Shown piece by piece: positions 47,587 to 57,012 of a stretch of DNA of 64,000 nt. The notes under the pieces were generated by a model that saw nothing but the letters and a program-made list of their open reading frames with translations, was not told where the DNA came from and ran no database searches. A program made the position numbers and the translations under genes. The stretch is from Micromonospora sp. NBC_01740. Its GTDB lineage: Bacteria > Actinomycetota > Actinomycetes > Mycobacteriales > Micromonosporaceae. The first letter of the stretch is position 1. Every line of letters begins with the position of its first letter. The stretch covers positions 5,456,001 through 5,520,000 of the forward strand of contig NZ_CP109150.1 of NCBI RefSeq assembly GCF_035920365.1, written 5' to 3'.

Positions 47587-49965
47587 TCAGCCGGCCGACG
47601 GCGTGACGGCGAAGCGGGGGTGCAGCCGCCGGGTGTGGTCGACGTGCCGGGCGGGACCGCGCAGCGCGACCGCCGCCACCAGCCGGTGGTCGGTGCTGGA
47701 CGCCGCCAGCCGCAGCTCCAGCTCCCCCGGCTCGACGACGCGCCGCCCGTCGCGCCCCGTGAAGGCGAACAGGTCGGCCGGCACGGCCAGGTCGACCCGG
47801 CAGGCCGCGCCCGCCTCCAGCGGCACCCGCAGGTAACCGACCAGCCGCTGCACCGGCTGGACCACCGAGGCCACCGGGTCGTGGGCGTACACCTGCACCA
47901 CCTCGCTTCCCCACCGGGAGCCGGTGTTGCGCACCGTGAAGTGCAGCCGCAGCTCACCGTCGGTCGCCGCGAGCGGCTCGTCGACGACCAGGCCCGACCA
48001 GTCGAACGTGGTGTAGCCCAGGCCGTGCCCGAAGCCGAACGCCGGCGTCGGGTCGACGTTGGAGACGTCGCTGGCCTGGCCCAGCCGGGCCGACAGGTAG
48101 GTGGTCGGCTGCGCGCCCGGCCCCCGGGGCACGCTGACCGGCAGCCGCCCCTGCGGTGCGACCCGGCCGCTGAGCACGCCGGCGACGGCCGGGGTGCCCT
48201 CCTCGCCGGGGAAGAACGACTGCACGATCGCCGCCGCGTCGGTCACCGCCCGGCCCAGCGCGTAGGGTCGCCCGGCGAGCATCGTCACCACCACGGGCGT
48301 ACCGGTGTCCAGCAGCGCGTCGAGCAGGTGCTGCTGCGCCCCGGGCAGGGCCAGCGACTCGGCGTCGCAGCCCTCGCCGCTGGTGCCCCGCCCGAACAGT
48401 CCCGCCCGGTCGCCGAGCGCGGCGACGACCACGTCCGCGTCCCGCGCCGCCGCGACGGCCGCCGGCACCCCGGAAGTGTCGTCGCCGTCGACGGAGACGC
48501 CGGCCACGGTGACCACGACACTGCCGGGGAACTCGGCGCGCAGCGCCGCCGCCAGGGTGGGCAGCGCGATGCCGACGGGCACCTCGGGATGCCGGGAGCC
48601 GACGTGGGCGGGGAACGAGTAGCAGCCCAGCACCGCCGTGGGGCTCTCCGCCTGTGGGCCGACCAGCGCGATGCGGGCCGGCCGGTGCAGCGGCAGGGTG
48701 CCGTCGTTGGCCAGCAGCACCACGGAGCGCTCGGCCACCTCGCGGGCCAGCGCCCGGTTGGCGGGCGGGTCCAGGTCGACGGTGCCGCGCAGCGCCTCCG
48801 GGTCGGACAGGTCGGCGCCGGCCAGCGCGGCCGGCACCGCGCTCCAGTCGGCGTCGAGGAGACCGAGCTGCGCCTTCTGCGTCAGCACCCGACGCACCGC
48901 CCGGTCGATCAGTGCCTCCGGCACCGCGCCGGCCGCGAGCGCCTCGCGCAGCGGCTCGCCGAACGTCTTGACCGTCGGCAGCTCGACGTCCACGCCGGCT
49001 GCCAGGGCCTCGGCCGCCGCCTCGGCCCAGCTGCCGGCCACGCCGTGCAGGGTGTGCAGGAAGGCGATGCCGAAGTAGTCGGCCACCACGGTGCCCGGGA
49101 AGCCCCAGGCGTCGCGGAGCAGGCCGGTCAGCAGCTCCTCGTCGGCCGCCGAGGGCATCCCGTCGGTGTCGGTGTAGGCGTGCATCACCGACCGCGCGCC
49201 GCCCTCGCGTACCGCCATCTCGAACGGCGGGAGGATCACGTCCGCGCGCTCGCGGGGGCCCATCGCCACCGGCGCCAGGTTGCGCCCGCCCCGGGAGGCG
49301 GAGTAGCCGGCGAAGTGCTTCAGCGTCGCCACCACGCCGGCGGACTCCAGGCCCCGCACGTACGCGGTGGCGATGGTGCCCACCAGGTAGGGGTCCTCGC
49401 CGATCGTCTCCTCCACCCGCCCCCAGCGCGCGTCGCGCACCACGTCGAGCACTGGGGCCAGCCCCTGGTGCACCCCGACGCGGCGCAGGTCGGCGCCGAT
49501 GGCCGCGGCCATCCGCCCGATCAGCTCCGGATCGAAGGTGGCGCCCCAGGACAGCGGCACGGGGTACGCGGTGGCGCCCCAGGCGGCGAAGCCGGCCAGG
49601 CACTCCTCGTGCGCCATCGCCGGGATGCCGAACCGGTTGGCGGCGGCGACGCGCTGCTGGGTCCGCAGCAGCGACAGCGCGCCGAGCGCGGGGTCGACCG
49701 GGGCGGTGCCGAACGGGCGGGTCAGCTGGCCGAGACCCGTGTCCAGCAGGGCGGCCAGGTCGACCGGTTCCTCCATCTCGTGCTGGTACGGCGCGACCTC
49801 TCCCCCGTCGGCGGCGGCGCCGACCCAGACGCCGTAGAGCTGGGCCACCTTCTCCGGCAGGGTCATCACGGCGACCAGGGCGTCCACCCGGGTCGCGAGG
49901 TCGAGGGTCGGGTCGGTCCAGATCGCGGTGCCGGGGGCGATGTCGAGGGTCACGTTGTCGGTCAC
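47587..49965 (-). CDS. Glycoside hydrolase family 3 beta-glucosidase/xylosidase
   Basis: This cytosolic glycosidase of 792 residues has the GH3 N-terminal barrel (TIGEDPYLVGTIATAYVRGLE and LKHFAGYSAS), with the nucleophile Asp in GTVVADYFGIAFL. The C-terminal sandwich domain carries the probable acid/base Glu in GTSGEGCDAESL, and a fibronectin-III-like domain ends the protein. No signal peptide is present. The GTG overlaps the permease stop (GTGA), with GGAGG upstream. It probably hydrolyses imported oligosaccharides; beta-glucosidase versus xylosidase cannot be decided by eye. Confidence 0.93.
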   Translation of the reverse strand: MTDNVTLDIAPGTAIWTDPTLDLATRVDALVAVMTLPEKVAQLYGVWVGAAADGGEVAPYQHEMEEPVDLAALLDTGLGQLTRPFGTAPVDPALGALSLLRTQQRVAAANRFGIPAMAHEECLAGFAAWGATAYPVPLSWGATFDPELIGRMAAAIGADLRRVGVHQGLAPVLDVVRDARWGRVEETIGEDPYLVGTIATAYVRGLESAGVVATLKHFAGYSASRGGRNLAPVAMGPRERADVILPPFEMAVREGGARSVMHAYTDTDGMPSAADEELLTGLLRDAWGFPGTVVADYFGIAFLHTLHGVAGSWAEAAAEALAAGVDVELPTVKTFGEPLREALAAGAVPEALIDRAVRRVLTQKAQLGLLDADWSAVPAALAGADLSDPEALRGTVDLDPPANRALAREVAERSVVLLANDGTLPLHRPARIALVGPQAESPTAVLGCYSFPAHVGSRHPEVPVGIALPTLAAALRAEFPGSVVVTVAGVSVDGDDTSGVPAAVAAARDADVVVAALGDRAGLFGRGTSGEGCDAESLALPGAQQHLLDALLDTGTPVVVTMLAGRPYALGRAVTDAAAIVQSFFPGEEGTPAVAGVLSGRVAPQGRLPVSVPRGPGAQPTTYLSARLGQASDVSNVDPTPAFGFGHGLGYTTFDWSGLVVDEPLAATDGELRLHFTVRNTGSRWGSEVVQVYAHDPVASVVQPVQRLVGYLRVPLEAGAACRVDLAVPADLFAFTGRDGRRVVEPGELELRLAASSTDHRLVAAVALRGPARHVDHTRRLHPRFAVTPSAG

Positions 49966-50783
49966 TTTCCTCCGACGCCCATCAGCCCCTGCACCAGGGC
50001 CCGCCGGGCGAACAGATAGACGAGCAGGACGGGCACCATCGACAGCACGACCGCGGCGAGCAGGCCGGGAATGTTGATCCCGTACTGCGTCTGGAAGTTG
50101 TAGAGGCCGAGGGTGATCACCTTGGTGGAGTCGGACTGGGTGAGGATCAGCGGGAACAGGAAGCCGTTCCACGCCTGGAGGGCGGAGAAGACCGCGATCG
50201 TGGCGATCCCGCCGCGCGACAGCGGCAGCACCAACTGGGCGAAGACCCGCGCCGGGCTGGCGCCGTCGATGGCCATCGCCTCGTACAGGTCGGGGGTGAT
50301 GTCCCGCATGACGCCGCTGAGGATCAGCGCGCACACCGGCAGGGAGAACGCGGCGGTGGGCAGGATGACGCCGACGAGGTTGTCGTAGAGCCCCGCCTTG
50401 CTGATCAGGTAGAAGATCGGCACGATGACCGCCTGCGCCGGGATCGCCAGGCCCAACAGGAACAGCCGGAACACGCCGGAGGTGAGCCGACTGCGGCTGC
50501 GCACGATGGCGTACGCCAGCGGCGGCACGAGCAGCAGCACGATGGCCACCACGCTCACCGTCACCACGAGAGTGTTGAACAGGTAGCGGCCGAAGCCCTC
50601 GTCGAAGGCGCCGGTGTAGTTGTCGAGGGTGAAGGTGTCGGGCGGGGCGAGCGGGCCGTTGCGGCCGTAGCCCTCCCGAGTCTGCACGGTGGTCGCCAGC
50701 ATGACGTAGATCGGCAGGCCGACCACGAGGAGCCAGGCCAGGGCGCCGATCCCGGCGATCCAGTTTGGGCGGTGCCGCTTCAC
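49962..50783 (-). CDS. Sugar ABC transporter permease (MalG type)
   Basis: This six-segment permease of 273 residues has the EAA loop YEAMAIDGASPARVFAQLVLP. GTG is the start because it overlaps the stop of the partner permease (GTGA). It forms the membrane channel of the oligosaccharide importer. The operon has no ATPase gene. Confidence 0.92.
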   Translation of the reverse strand: MKRHRPNWIAGIGALAWLLVVGLPIYVMLATTVQTREGYGRNGPLAPPDTFTLDNYTGAFDEGFGRYLFNTLVVTVSVVAIVLLLVPPLAYAIVRSRSRLTSGVFRLFLLGLAIPAQAVIVPIFYLISKAGLYDNLVGVILPTAAFSLPVCALILSGVMRDITPDLYEAMAIDGASPARVFAQLVLPLSRGGIATIAVFSALQAWNGFLFPLILTQSDSTKVITLGLYNFQTQYGINIPGLLAAVVLSMVPVLLVYLFARRALVQGLMGVGGK

Positions 50784-51721
50784 AGGCCCTCCATCGTGGA
50801 GCGCATCTTGTCGTAGCCGGAGACCCGGACCACGATCAGCGAGATGACGGTGGCGACGACGACGAGGAGCAGGGCGATGGCCGCGCCCGCGCCGAAGTCG
50901 AAGCTGCGGAACGCCTGCTCGTACATGTGGTAGGCGGTGATGGTGGTGTCGGTGCCCGGCCCGCCCTGGGTGAGGATCAGCACGGTGTCGAACGTGGTCA
51001 GCCCGCCGACGACCATGAGGACCACGGAGGTGATCATGGCGTTGCGCAGCTGCGGCAGGGTCACGTGGCGGAACTGCTCCCACCGGCCGGCGCCGTCGAC
51101 CTCGGCGGCCTGGTAGAGCACCGCCGGCACGGCGCGGGCCGCGCCCTGGTAGATCAGCGCGTGGAACGGGATGAACTGCCAGCTGCCGACGAAGACCAGC
51201 ACGGCGATCGCGCCCGTCCGGCTGCCGAAGAGGTTGCCGTCGCCGAACAGCCACGGGGCCTGGCCGGGCACGCCGAAGTTCGGGTCGAGCAGCGCCCGCC
51301 ACAGCACCGACACGGCGGTCGCCGACAGCAGCAGCGGCAGGAAGAAGACGGCGGACAGCACGGCCCGGTTGCGCTGCGGCCCGGAAGCCCACACGCCGAT
51401 CAGCAGGCTCAGCGGCGTCTGCACCAGCACGCCGAGGGCGGTGAGCAGGACGCTCAGCCACAGACTGTTGATCATCACTGGGTCGCGGGCGAGCCGCTGC
51501 CAGTTGTCCAGCCCGACGTACTCGGGCGAGCCGAGGCCCGCCCAGCTGGTGAAGCTGAGCACGACCACGAGGACCAGCGGAACGAGCGCGAAGAGCCCGA
51601 AGAACAGGGTGGCGGGGAGGGCCCAGGCGAAGCCCGGGCGGCTGAGGGTGGGGCCGCCCGGGCTTCGTCGGGCCCGTCGCTGCTCCGTCGCGGCGGAGGC
51701 GGCGAGGGTGGTGGTGGACAT
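50780..51721 (-). CDS. Sugar ABC transporter permease (MalF type)
   Basis: This permease of 313 residues has six hydrophobic segments and the EAA loop YQAAEVDGAGRWEQFRHVTLP. The cytosolic N terminus is Ser/Ala/Arg-rich. It starts 8 nt after the binding-protein stop. It pairs with the next gene product. Confidence 0.92.
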   Translation of the reverse strand: MSTTTLAASAATEQRRARRSPGGPTLSRPGFAWALPATLFFGLFALVPLVLVVVLSFTSWAGLGSPEYVGLDNWQRLARDPVMINSLWLSVLLTALGVLVQTPLSLLIGVWASGPQRNRAVLSAVFFLPLLLSATAVSVLWRALLDPNFGVPGQAPWLFGDGNLFGSRTGAIAVLVFVGSWQFIPFHALIYQGAARAVPAVLYQAAEVDGAGRWEQFRHVTLPQLRNAMITSVVLMVVGGLTTFDTVLILTQGGPGTDTTITAYHMYEQAFRSFDFGAGAAIALLLVVVATVISLIVVRVSGYDKMRSTMEGL

Positions 51722-51729
51722 GGTCGCGC

Positions 51730-53028
51730 TCAGCCCGCCTGGAGGGACTGCATCGCCTTGATGAAGCCGGCGGCGTCCATCCGGCCGTTGCAGTACTGCT
51801 GCACGGCCTGGTGGATGGTCGTGGTGGCGGCCGGCGGGTACGCCTGGTCCCAGGAGAGCTGGAAGTTCGGGGCCTCCTTCACCAGGGTGAACTGGTACTT
51901 CAGGTAGTCCGGGTTGGTGGCGCCGTCGAGGAACTTCTCGGTGTTGGTGGTGGTCGGCAGGTTGCCGATGGACAGCTGCGCCTGGACGAACTCGTCGGAG
52001 TACTGGAGCTTGAGGAACTCGGCCACCGCCTCCGGGTGCCGGGTCTTCTTCAGCACCGAGTAGAAGTTGTTGGTGTTGCCGACCACGTTGCGCGGGTCGC
52101 CCTTGCCACCCGGGACGCTCGGGAAGGCGCTCCAGCCGAGGCCCTCGGCGGCGAAGGTCGGGTTGGCGTCGTGGTGGGTCGAGTAGTTCCACGAGCCCAT
52201 CAGCTCGAAGCCGGCCTTGCCGCTGGACAGCAGGGCGGGCGAGCCGCCGTCGGTGAACTTGACCGAGTCGAAGTTGGTGCCGAACGCACCCGCGTCGGTC
52301 AGCTGCCGCAGCAGCTCCAGGGCGCGGCGGCTCTCCGGGCTCTCCCAGGCGCTCTTGTCGCCGCCGAGCGCCTTGGCGAACAGCTCGGGGCCGGCCACCC
52401 GGTCGTAGAGGTACTGGTACCACATCTGGGTCGGCCACTGGTCGCCGCCGCCGAGGGCGATCGGCGTGATCCCCTTGCCCTTGAGCGTCCGCACGGCCGC
52501 CAGCAGGTCGTCCCACGTCTTCGGCGGGGTGATCCCGGCGTCGGCGAGGACCTTCTTGTTGTGGAACAGCAGCACCGGCTGGGTGCCGCGCATCGGCACC
52601 CCGTACGCCTTGCCGTCGACCATGGCGGTGTTGAAGACCGACGGCAGGAAGTTCGCCTTCAGCCCCGGGTCCTTGGCGATCATGTCGTCCAGCGGCAGCA
52701 ACAGGTCGGCCTTGACGAACGGGGTGATGCTGCCGCCGCCCCAGTTGAAGAAGACGTCCGGCGCCTGCTTGGTGTTGATGATGGTCTGGAGCTTGGTCTG
52801 GTAGTCGGCGCCGGGGATGGTGTCCAGCACCGCCTTGACCTTCGACGTCTTGTTGAACGTCTCGACGAGCTGTTTCTCGACCTTGTTGGTGGCGTCGCCG
52901 TACACCAGGATGCGGATCTCGTCCGGGCCGGCGGCCGAGTCACCGTCACCGCAGGCGGTCAGTGGCAACGCCAGCGCCAGGGCGGCGCCGAGCGCGACGA
53001 CCCGGGCGAGCCGCGTGCGTACAGTCAT
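51730..53028 (-). CDS. ABC transporter sugar-binding lipoprotein
   Basis: This binding protein of 432 residues has a signal peptide with lipobox LTAC. The mature part shows the carbohydrate-binding signature KQAPDVFFNWGGGSITPFV and LPLDDMIAKDPG, and the YGVPMRGTQPVLLFHNKKVL segment. GAGAGG precedes the ATG. It is the first gene of the polysaccharide operon, divergent from a LacI regulator. The ligand is probably a beta-linked oligosaccharide, judging from the GH3 and esterase partners. Confidence 0.93.
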   Translation of the reverse strand: MTVRTRLARVVALGAALALALPLTACGDGDSAAGPDEIRILVYGDATNKVEKQLVETFNKTSKVKAVLDTIPGADYQTKLQTIINTKQAPDVFFNWGGGSITPFVKADLLLPLDDMIAKDPGLKANFLPSVFNTAMVDGKAYGVPMRGTQPVLLFHNKKVLADAGITPPKTWDDLLAAVRTLKGKGITPIALGGGDQWPTQMWYQYLYDRVAGPELFAKALGGDKSAWESPESRRALELLRQLTDAGAFGTNFDSVKFTDGGSPALLSSGKAGFELMGSWNYSTHHDANPTFAAEGLGWSAFPSVPGGKGDPRNVVGNTNNFYSVLKKTRHPEAVAEFLKLQYSDEFVQAQLSIGNLPTTTNTEKFLDGATNPDYLKYQFTLVKEAPNFQLSWDQAYPPAATTTIHQAVQQYCNGRMDAAGFIKAMQSLQAG

Positions 53029-53105
53029 GATCGACCTCTCGTGGTGGGGGTGTGGTGGGGGACGTCGCCGCCGGCGCGACGACCGAAAGGTGTCCGACAA
53101 GTTTC

Positions 53106-53118
53106 CGGAATACTTCCG
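53106..53118. promoter_or_regulatory. Dyad CGGAATACTTCCG upstream of the binding-protein gene
   Basis: Five-base arms flank a TAC centre, about 78 nt upstream of the binding-protein start. TTCCGGAA-like sequences recur in the gap after the LacI gene. It is a candidate operator, though without the central CG typical of LacI sites. Confidence 0.35.
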
Positions 53119-53232
53119 TAACTCGTCCGAACGCTAGAACCGACCTGCCGTGTCGTCAACCCCCGATCGTGGGGCAAGATGGGCCGGTGGAGCGGCCACG
53201 CCGTTCCGGACGTTTTTCGGTGGTCACGGGTA

Positions 53233-53250
53233 CGGTCGGTCTTCCGACCG
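53233..53250. promoter_or_regulatory. Inverted repeat before the LacI gene
   Basis: CGGTCGG and CCGACCG are separated by TCTT, and the left arm overlaps a TACGGT -10-like box. It lies 16 nt before the LacI start and could be an autoregulatory site or an mRNA hairpin. Confidence 0.4.
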
Positions 53251-53265
53251 GTGAAGGAGACGCGG

Positions 53266-54288
53266 GTGGACGGCGACGACGGGCGCAGGATCACCATCAC
53301 CGCAATCGCGCGGGAGGCCGGGGTCTCGGTGCCGACCGTGTCGCGGGTGCTCAACGGGCGCTCGGACGTGGCTCCCGGCACCCGCGAGCGGGTGGAGGAG
53401 CTGCTGCGCCAGCACGGCTACCAGCGCCGCGGCAGCCGCACGGTCAGCCGCGTCGGCCTGGTCGACCTGGTCTTCAACGACCTGGACAGCCCCTGGGCGG
53501 TCGAGATCATCCGGGGGGTCGAGGACGTCGGGCACGGCGCGGGCGTCGGCACGGTGGTCTCCGCGATCCACCGCCAGTCGACCGCCGCCCGGCAGTGGTT
53601 GCAGAACCTGCGGGCCCGCGCCACGGACGGCGTCATCTTCGTGACCTCGCACCTGAGCCCGCCGCTGCACGCGCAGCTGCGCCGCCTCAACGTGCCCGTG
53701 GTCGTCGTCGACCCGGCCGGCGTGCCCGCCACCGACGTGCCCACCGTCGGCGCCACCAACTGGGCCGGCGGGCTCGCCGCGACCGAGCACCTGCTGTCGC
53801 TCGGGCACCGGCGGATCGGCTTCGTCGCCGGGCCGACGCACCTGCTGTGCAGCCGGGCCCGCCTGGACGGCCACCGGGCCGGGCTGGAGGCGGCCGGGGT
53901 GCCGGTGGAGGACCGTCTGGTGCACCCCGGCGACTTCTACCACGCCTCGGGTTTCGCCGCCGGGACGGCGCTGCTCGACCTCGACGACCCGCCGACGGCC
54001 ATCTTCGCGGCCAGCGACCAGATGGCCTTCGGCGTCTACGAGGCCGTCCGCCGCCGCGGGCTGCGGATCCCCGACGACGTCAGCGTCGTGGGCTTCGACG
54101 ACCTGCCCGAGGCCCGCTGGGCGTCACCGCCGCTGACCACCGTCCGGCAGCCGCTGGTGGAGATGGGTCGCCTGGCCGCCCGGACCGTGCTGCGGCTGGC
54201 GCAGGGCGAGGGCATCGACTCCCCCCGGGTGGAACTCGCCACCAACCTGGTCGTCCGGGACAGCACGGCGCCGCCGCGCCGGTCGTGA
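53266..54288 (+). CDS. LacI family transcriptional regulator
   Basis: This repressor of 340 residues has an N-terminal helix-turn-helix (ITITAIAREAGVSVPTVSRV) and a periplasmic-binding-protein-like effector domain ending with MGRLAARTVLRL. GTG (VDGDDGRRIT) is chosen because GGAG lies 8 nt upstream; an earlier GTG at 53251 is also in frame. It is divergent from the oligosaccharide import/hydrolysis operon and almost certainly regulates it. The effector is unknown. Confidence 0.92.
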   Translation: MDGDDGRRITITAIAREAGVSVPTVSRVLNGRSDVAPGTRERVEELLRQHGYQRRGSRTVSRVGLVDLVFNDLDSPWAVEIIRGVEDVGHGAGVGTVVSAIHRQSTAARQWLQNLRARATDGVIFVTSHLSPPLHAQLRRLNVPVVVVDPAGVPATDVPTVGATNWAGGLAATEHLLSLGHRRIGFVAGPTHLLCSRARLDGHRAGLEAAGVPVEDRLVHPGDFYHASGFAAGTALLDLDDPPTAIFAASDQMAFGVYEAVRRRGLRIPDDVSVVGFDDLPEARWASPPLTTVRQPLVEMGRLAARTVLRLAQGEGIDSPRVELATNLVVRDSTAPPRRS

Positions 54289-54390
54289 GCGCCGCCGCGC
54301 GGCTCGCCGTCCGGCCGCGGCGCTCCCGACAGCGTTCCGGAAGTTCCGGGGAATCGCCACCGGCCTGACCGCCGGAAGTCACCGCGCACG

Positions 54391-54470
54391 GGCCGCGGCG
54401 CCGTTCCGCAACGGCACGCCGGCCCCCACCGTCCCGGGCCGCCCGGACGTTCCGGAACGGCGCCGCGGCC
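54391..54470. terminator. Long inverted repeat between convergent genes
   Basis: GGCCGCGGCGCCGTTCC (54391-54407) and GGAACGGCGCCGCGGCC (54454-54470) are perfect 17-bp complements separated by 46 nt. The right arm overlaps the palindrome CGTTCCGGAACG (54448-54459). Its place between the LacI stop and the cyclophilin stop suggests a bidirectional terminator. Confidence 0.6.
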
Positions 54471-54495
54471 GGCGGGGACCACCGGGCCTTCGGGT

Positions 54496-55317
54496 TCAGC
54501 GGTGCGGGTGGTGGTGCCGGACCGCGCGCCGGATGTCCACCGGCAGGGCGGGCGCGCCGTCGACCGGCGCGGGGTCCTCGGCGGTGGGGGCGATGCCGCC
54601 GGCGGCGATCCGGTCCAGGGTGGCCAGGCCGGCGGCGTCGATCGAGCCGAACACCGTGTAGTTGGGGCGCAGCGCCGAGTCCGACTGGACCAGGAAGAAC
54701 TGGCTGCCGTTGGTGTCCGGGCCGGCGTTGGCCATGGCGAGGGTGCCCCGGGCGTAGAGCCGGCGCACGCCGGTCGGGTCGGTGGGCGCGGGCGGCAGGT
54801 CGGTGGGCAGCTCGTCGGCGTAGCGGTAGCCGGGGCCGCCGGAGCCGGTGCCGGACGGGTCACCGCACTGGAGCACCTTCAGCGTCGGGTACGCGGTGAG
54901 CCGGTGGCAGGAGGTCCGGTCGTAGAAGCGGTGGCGCACCAGGTGCAGGAAGCTCTGCACGGTGCAGGGGGCCGCCTCCCGGTCGAGGGTCAGCCCGATC
55001 GGCCCCTGGTTGGTGCGCAGCGTGACGCGCACGGTGCCCCGGTCGGGGGTGCGCCTCGGGTCGGGCGGCAGCGGGACCGGCCTGGCGGCGGGGTCCTCGG
55101 GCGTCTCCGTGTAGGCGCACGGGCCGGGCGTGACCCGGGAAACGGCGGCGGCGTCGGCCGGGGCTCCGCCGGGCGCGGCGACCGCGGCGGCGCCGCCACC
55201 GGTGACCAGCGCGCCCGCGACCAGGGCCACCCCGGCGAGGCGGGACAGCGTACGGGCCGGCCGGTGGGGTGCCTCGATCGACGGCGGGACGGGGTGCGGT
55301 CGGGGTTCGCTCGACAC
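54496..55317 (-). CDS. Exported cyclophilin-type peptidyl-prolyl isomerase
   Basis: This protein of about 273 residues has a cytosolic start, a membrane/signal segment (LAGVALVAGALVTGGGAAAVAAP) and an extracytoplasmic cyclophilin domain (VTLRTNQGPIGLTLDREAAP, FYDRTSCHRL, LAMANAGPDTNGSQFFLV). The classic active-site F-H-R is degenerate at its start, as in many actinobacterial forms. It catalyses proline isomerisation of exported proteins. GTG has AGGAGG upstream. Confidence 0.88.
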   Translation of the reverse strand: MSSEPRPHPVPPSIEAPHRPARTLSRLAGVALVAGALVTGGGAAAVAAPGGAPADAAAVSRVTPGPCAYTETPEDPAARPVPLPPDPRRTPDRGTVRVTLRTNQGPIGLTLDREAAPCTVQSFLHLVRHRFYDRTSCHRLTAYPTLKVLQCGDPSGTGSGGPGYRYADELPTDLPPAPTDPTGVRRLYARGTLAMANAGPDTNGSQFFLVQSDSALRPNYTVFGSIDAAGLATLDRIAAGGIAPTAEDPAPVDGAPALPVDIRRAVRHHHPHR

Positions 55318-55404
55318 GGGGATCCTCCTGGACTCGTGGCGCTGCAAAGACCGGAGTCTATGGATCCCGTCGTCGCTTGTCGATCCGCCCCGCCCCGGCC
55401 GAGG

Positions 55405-56748
55405 TCAGGAAGGAGCCCCGCCGTACCGGCGCCGGGCCGCCCGGCGGCGCCAGAGCAGCGCCGCCCCCAGCAGCGCGACCGCCACCGCCGCGAGCGCGGC
55501 CACGGGCCACCGGGCGATCAGCCCGTCCTCGAGCGGGCCGCTGGCCGCGGCCGGGCGCGGATCGACGGTGGCGGCGAGCGCGGGTGGCGAGGGGGTCGCC
55601 GAGGCGGTCAGTTCCCCGGGCTCGACCAGCCGGCCGACGGCGGAGCCCCGGGGCAGCGTGAAGCCCCAGTCGAGCAGGGCGGCGCCCTGTTCCCAGCCCC
55701 GCGCGGGCTGCGGCTCGGCACCGAGCAACGTGACCACCAGCCGCCGCCCGTTGCGCTGGGCCGCCCCGACGTAGGTGTGCCGGGCCAGGTCGGTGAAGCC
55801 GGTCTTGCCGCCGAGCGCGCCCGGGTAGCGGTAGATGAGCTGGTTCTCGTTCTGGATCTCGAAACCCTTGGTGCGCTGCGCCGGCTGGGCGGGGATGCGG
55901 TGCGTCTCGGTCAGCGCGTACCGGCGGAACGTCGGCTCGGCGAAGCAGGCCCGGGCGACCAGCGCCAGGTCGTACGCGCTGGTGAACTGGCCTCGTCCGT
56001 CGAGACCGGAGGGGGTCACCGCGTGGGTCTGGAGGGCGCCGAGGCGGTGCGCCTCCTCGTTCATCGCCCGCACGCCGCCGGCCATTCCGTCCGGCCCGCC
56101 GCCGAGCCGGGCCAGCACGTTGGCCGCCTCGTTGCCGGACTGGAGCAGCAGCCCGAGCCAGACGGTCTCGATCCGGTACCGTCCGCCGGCGACCAGCCCG
56201 ACGGCCGAGGAGCCGGGTTCGATGTCCATGTCCCCGTCGGTGACGGTGACGACCTGCTGCGGGTCGAGCCGGGGCAGCATGGTGGCCGCCAGCAGCAGCT
56301 TCTGCACGCTGGCCGGGGTGCCGTACTCGTGCGGGCCGCAGCCGCCCAGCACCTGGCCGGTGTCCAGGTCGGCGACCAGCCACGAGGTCGCGGTTACCGC
56401 TGGCGGGCGCGCGGCCCCCGCCGGGACGATCAGACCGGCGGTGTCGAGCGCCTGGCCGCCCACGGCCCGCTCCCCCGGCACGGCCGGCGGCGGTGACGGA
56501 CGCGGCGGCCGGGACACCTTGGGCGCGGGCGCCTTCGGGCAGGGCGCGGACCCGACGGCCCCGGGCGCGGACGGCACTACGCCGGGCGGAGACGCGACGA
56601 CGCCGGGCGCGGAGGTCGCGGGCGCGACGACGCCGGGCGCCGAAGTCACGGGGGCGACGGGGTTGGCCGGGCCGGCCGCCGCGGGGACGGGAGCACCGGT
56701 GCCGAGGAGGACGGCGGTCGCCGTGGCCGCCAGCAGCCGAACCTTCAT
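55405..56748 (-). CDS. D-alanyl-D-alanine carboxypeptidase, S11 family
   Basis: This exported penicillin-binding enzyme of 447 residues trims D-Ala from peptidoglycan stem peptides. The three active-site motifs are SVQK in GTPASVQKLLLA, SGN in LLQSGNEAAN, and KTG in GALGGKTGFT. A signal peptide is followed by a Pro-rich region with repeated SAPGVV units, and a C-terminal membrane segment ([20 protein letters not shown]) anchors it, followed by an Arg-rich tail. A TAGGGT box 7 nt before the ATG indicates a leaderless transcript. Confidence 0.92.
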   Translation of the reverse strand: MKVRLLAATATAVLLGTGAPVPAAAGPANPVAPVTSAPGVVAPATSAPGVVASPPGVVPSAPGAVGSAPCPKAPAPKVSRPPRPSPPPAVPGERAVGGQALDTAGLIVPAGAARPPAVTATSWLVADLDTGQVLGGCGPHEYGTPASVQKLLLAATMLPRLDPQQVVTVTDGDMDIEPGSSAVGLVAGGRYRIETVWLGLLLQSGNEAANVLARLGGGPDGMAGGVRAMNEEAHRLGALQTHAVTPSGLDGRGQFTSAYDLALVARACFAEPTFRRYALTETHRIPAQPAQRTKGFEIQNENQLIYRYPGALGGKTGFTDLARHTYVGAAQRNGRRLVVTLLGAEPQPARGWEQGAALLDWGFTLPRGSAVGRLVEPGELTASATPSPPALAATVDPRPAAASGPLEDGLIARWPVAALAAVAVALLGAALLWRRRAARRRYGGAPS

Positions 56749-56755
56749 GCACCGC

Positions 56756-56761
56756 ACCCTA
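56756..56761 (-). promoter_or_regulatory. Leaderless -10 box of the carboxypeptidase gene
   Basis: TAGGGT lies exactly 7 nt before the ATG on the minus strand, the canonical actinomycete leaderless layout. There is no RBS. Confidence 0.6.
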
Positions 56762-57012
56762 GTCGGCGGAGTTCGGGACGCGGGCGGGGTTCTCCAGGCC
56801 CGGGGGCCCGGCACGGGTCGGAGGCGTGGCCGGCTCACCTCCCGCTCGACCGCTTCCGCGGCGCGGACTCACCGGTTCCGGGACCATCGGCCCTGCCGCG
56901 GGGCCCGGCCGGAACGGAAGCTGGAGACTGAAAGCGGTAGCCGATCTTCCGGTTTACGTGCCGGGCGGCGTCCCCGCCCCGCGGGCCGCCCGACACCGAC
57001 GAAGGGACGACC

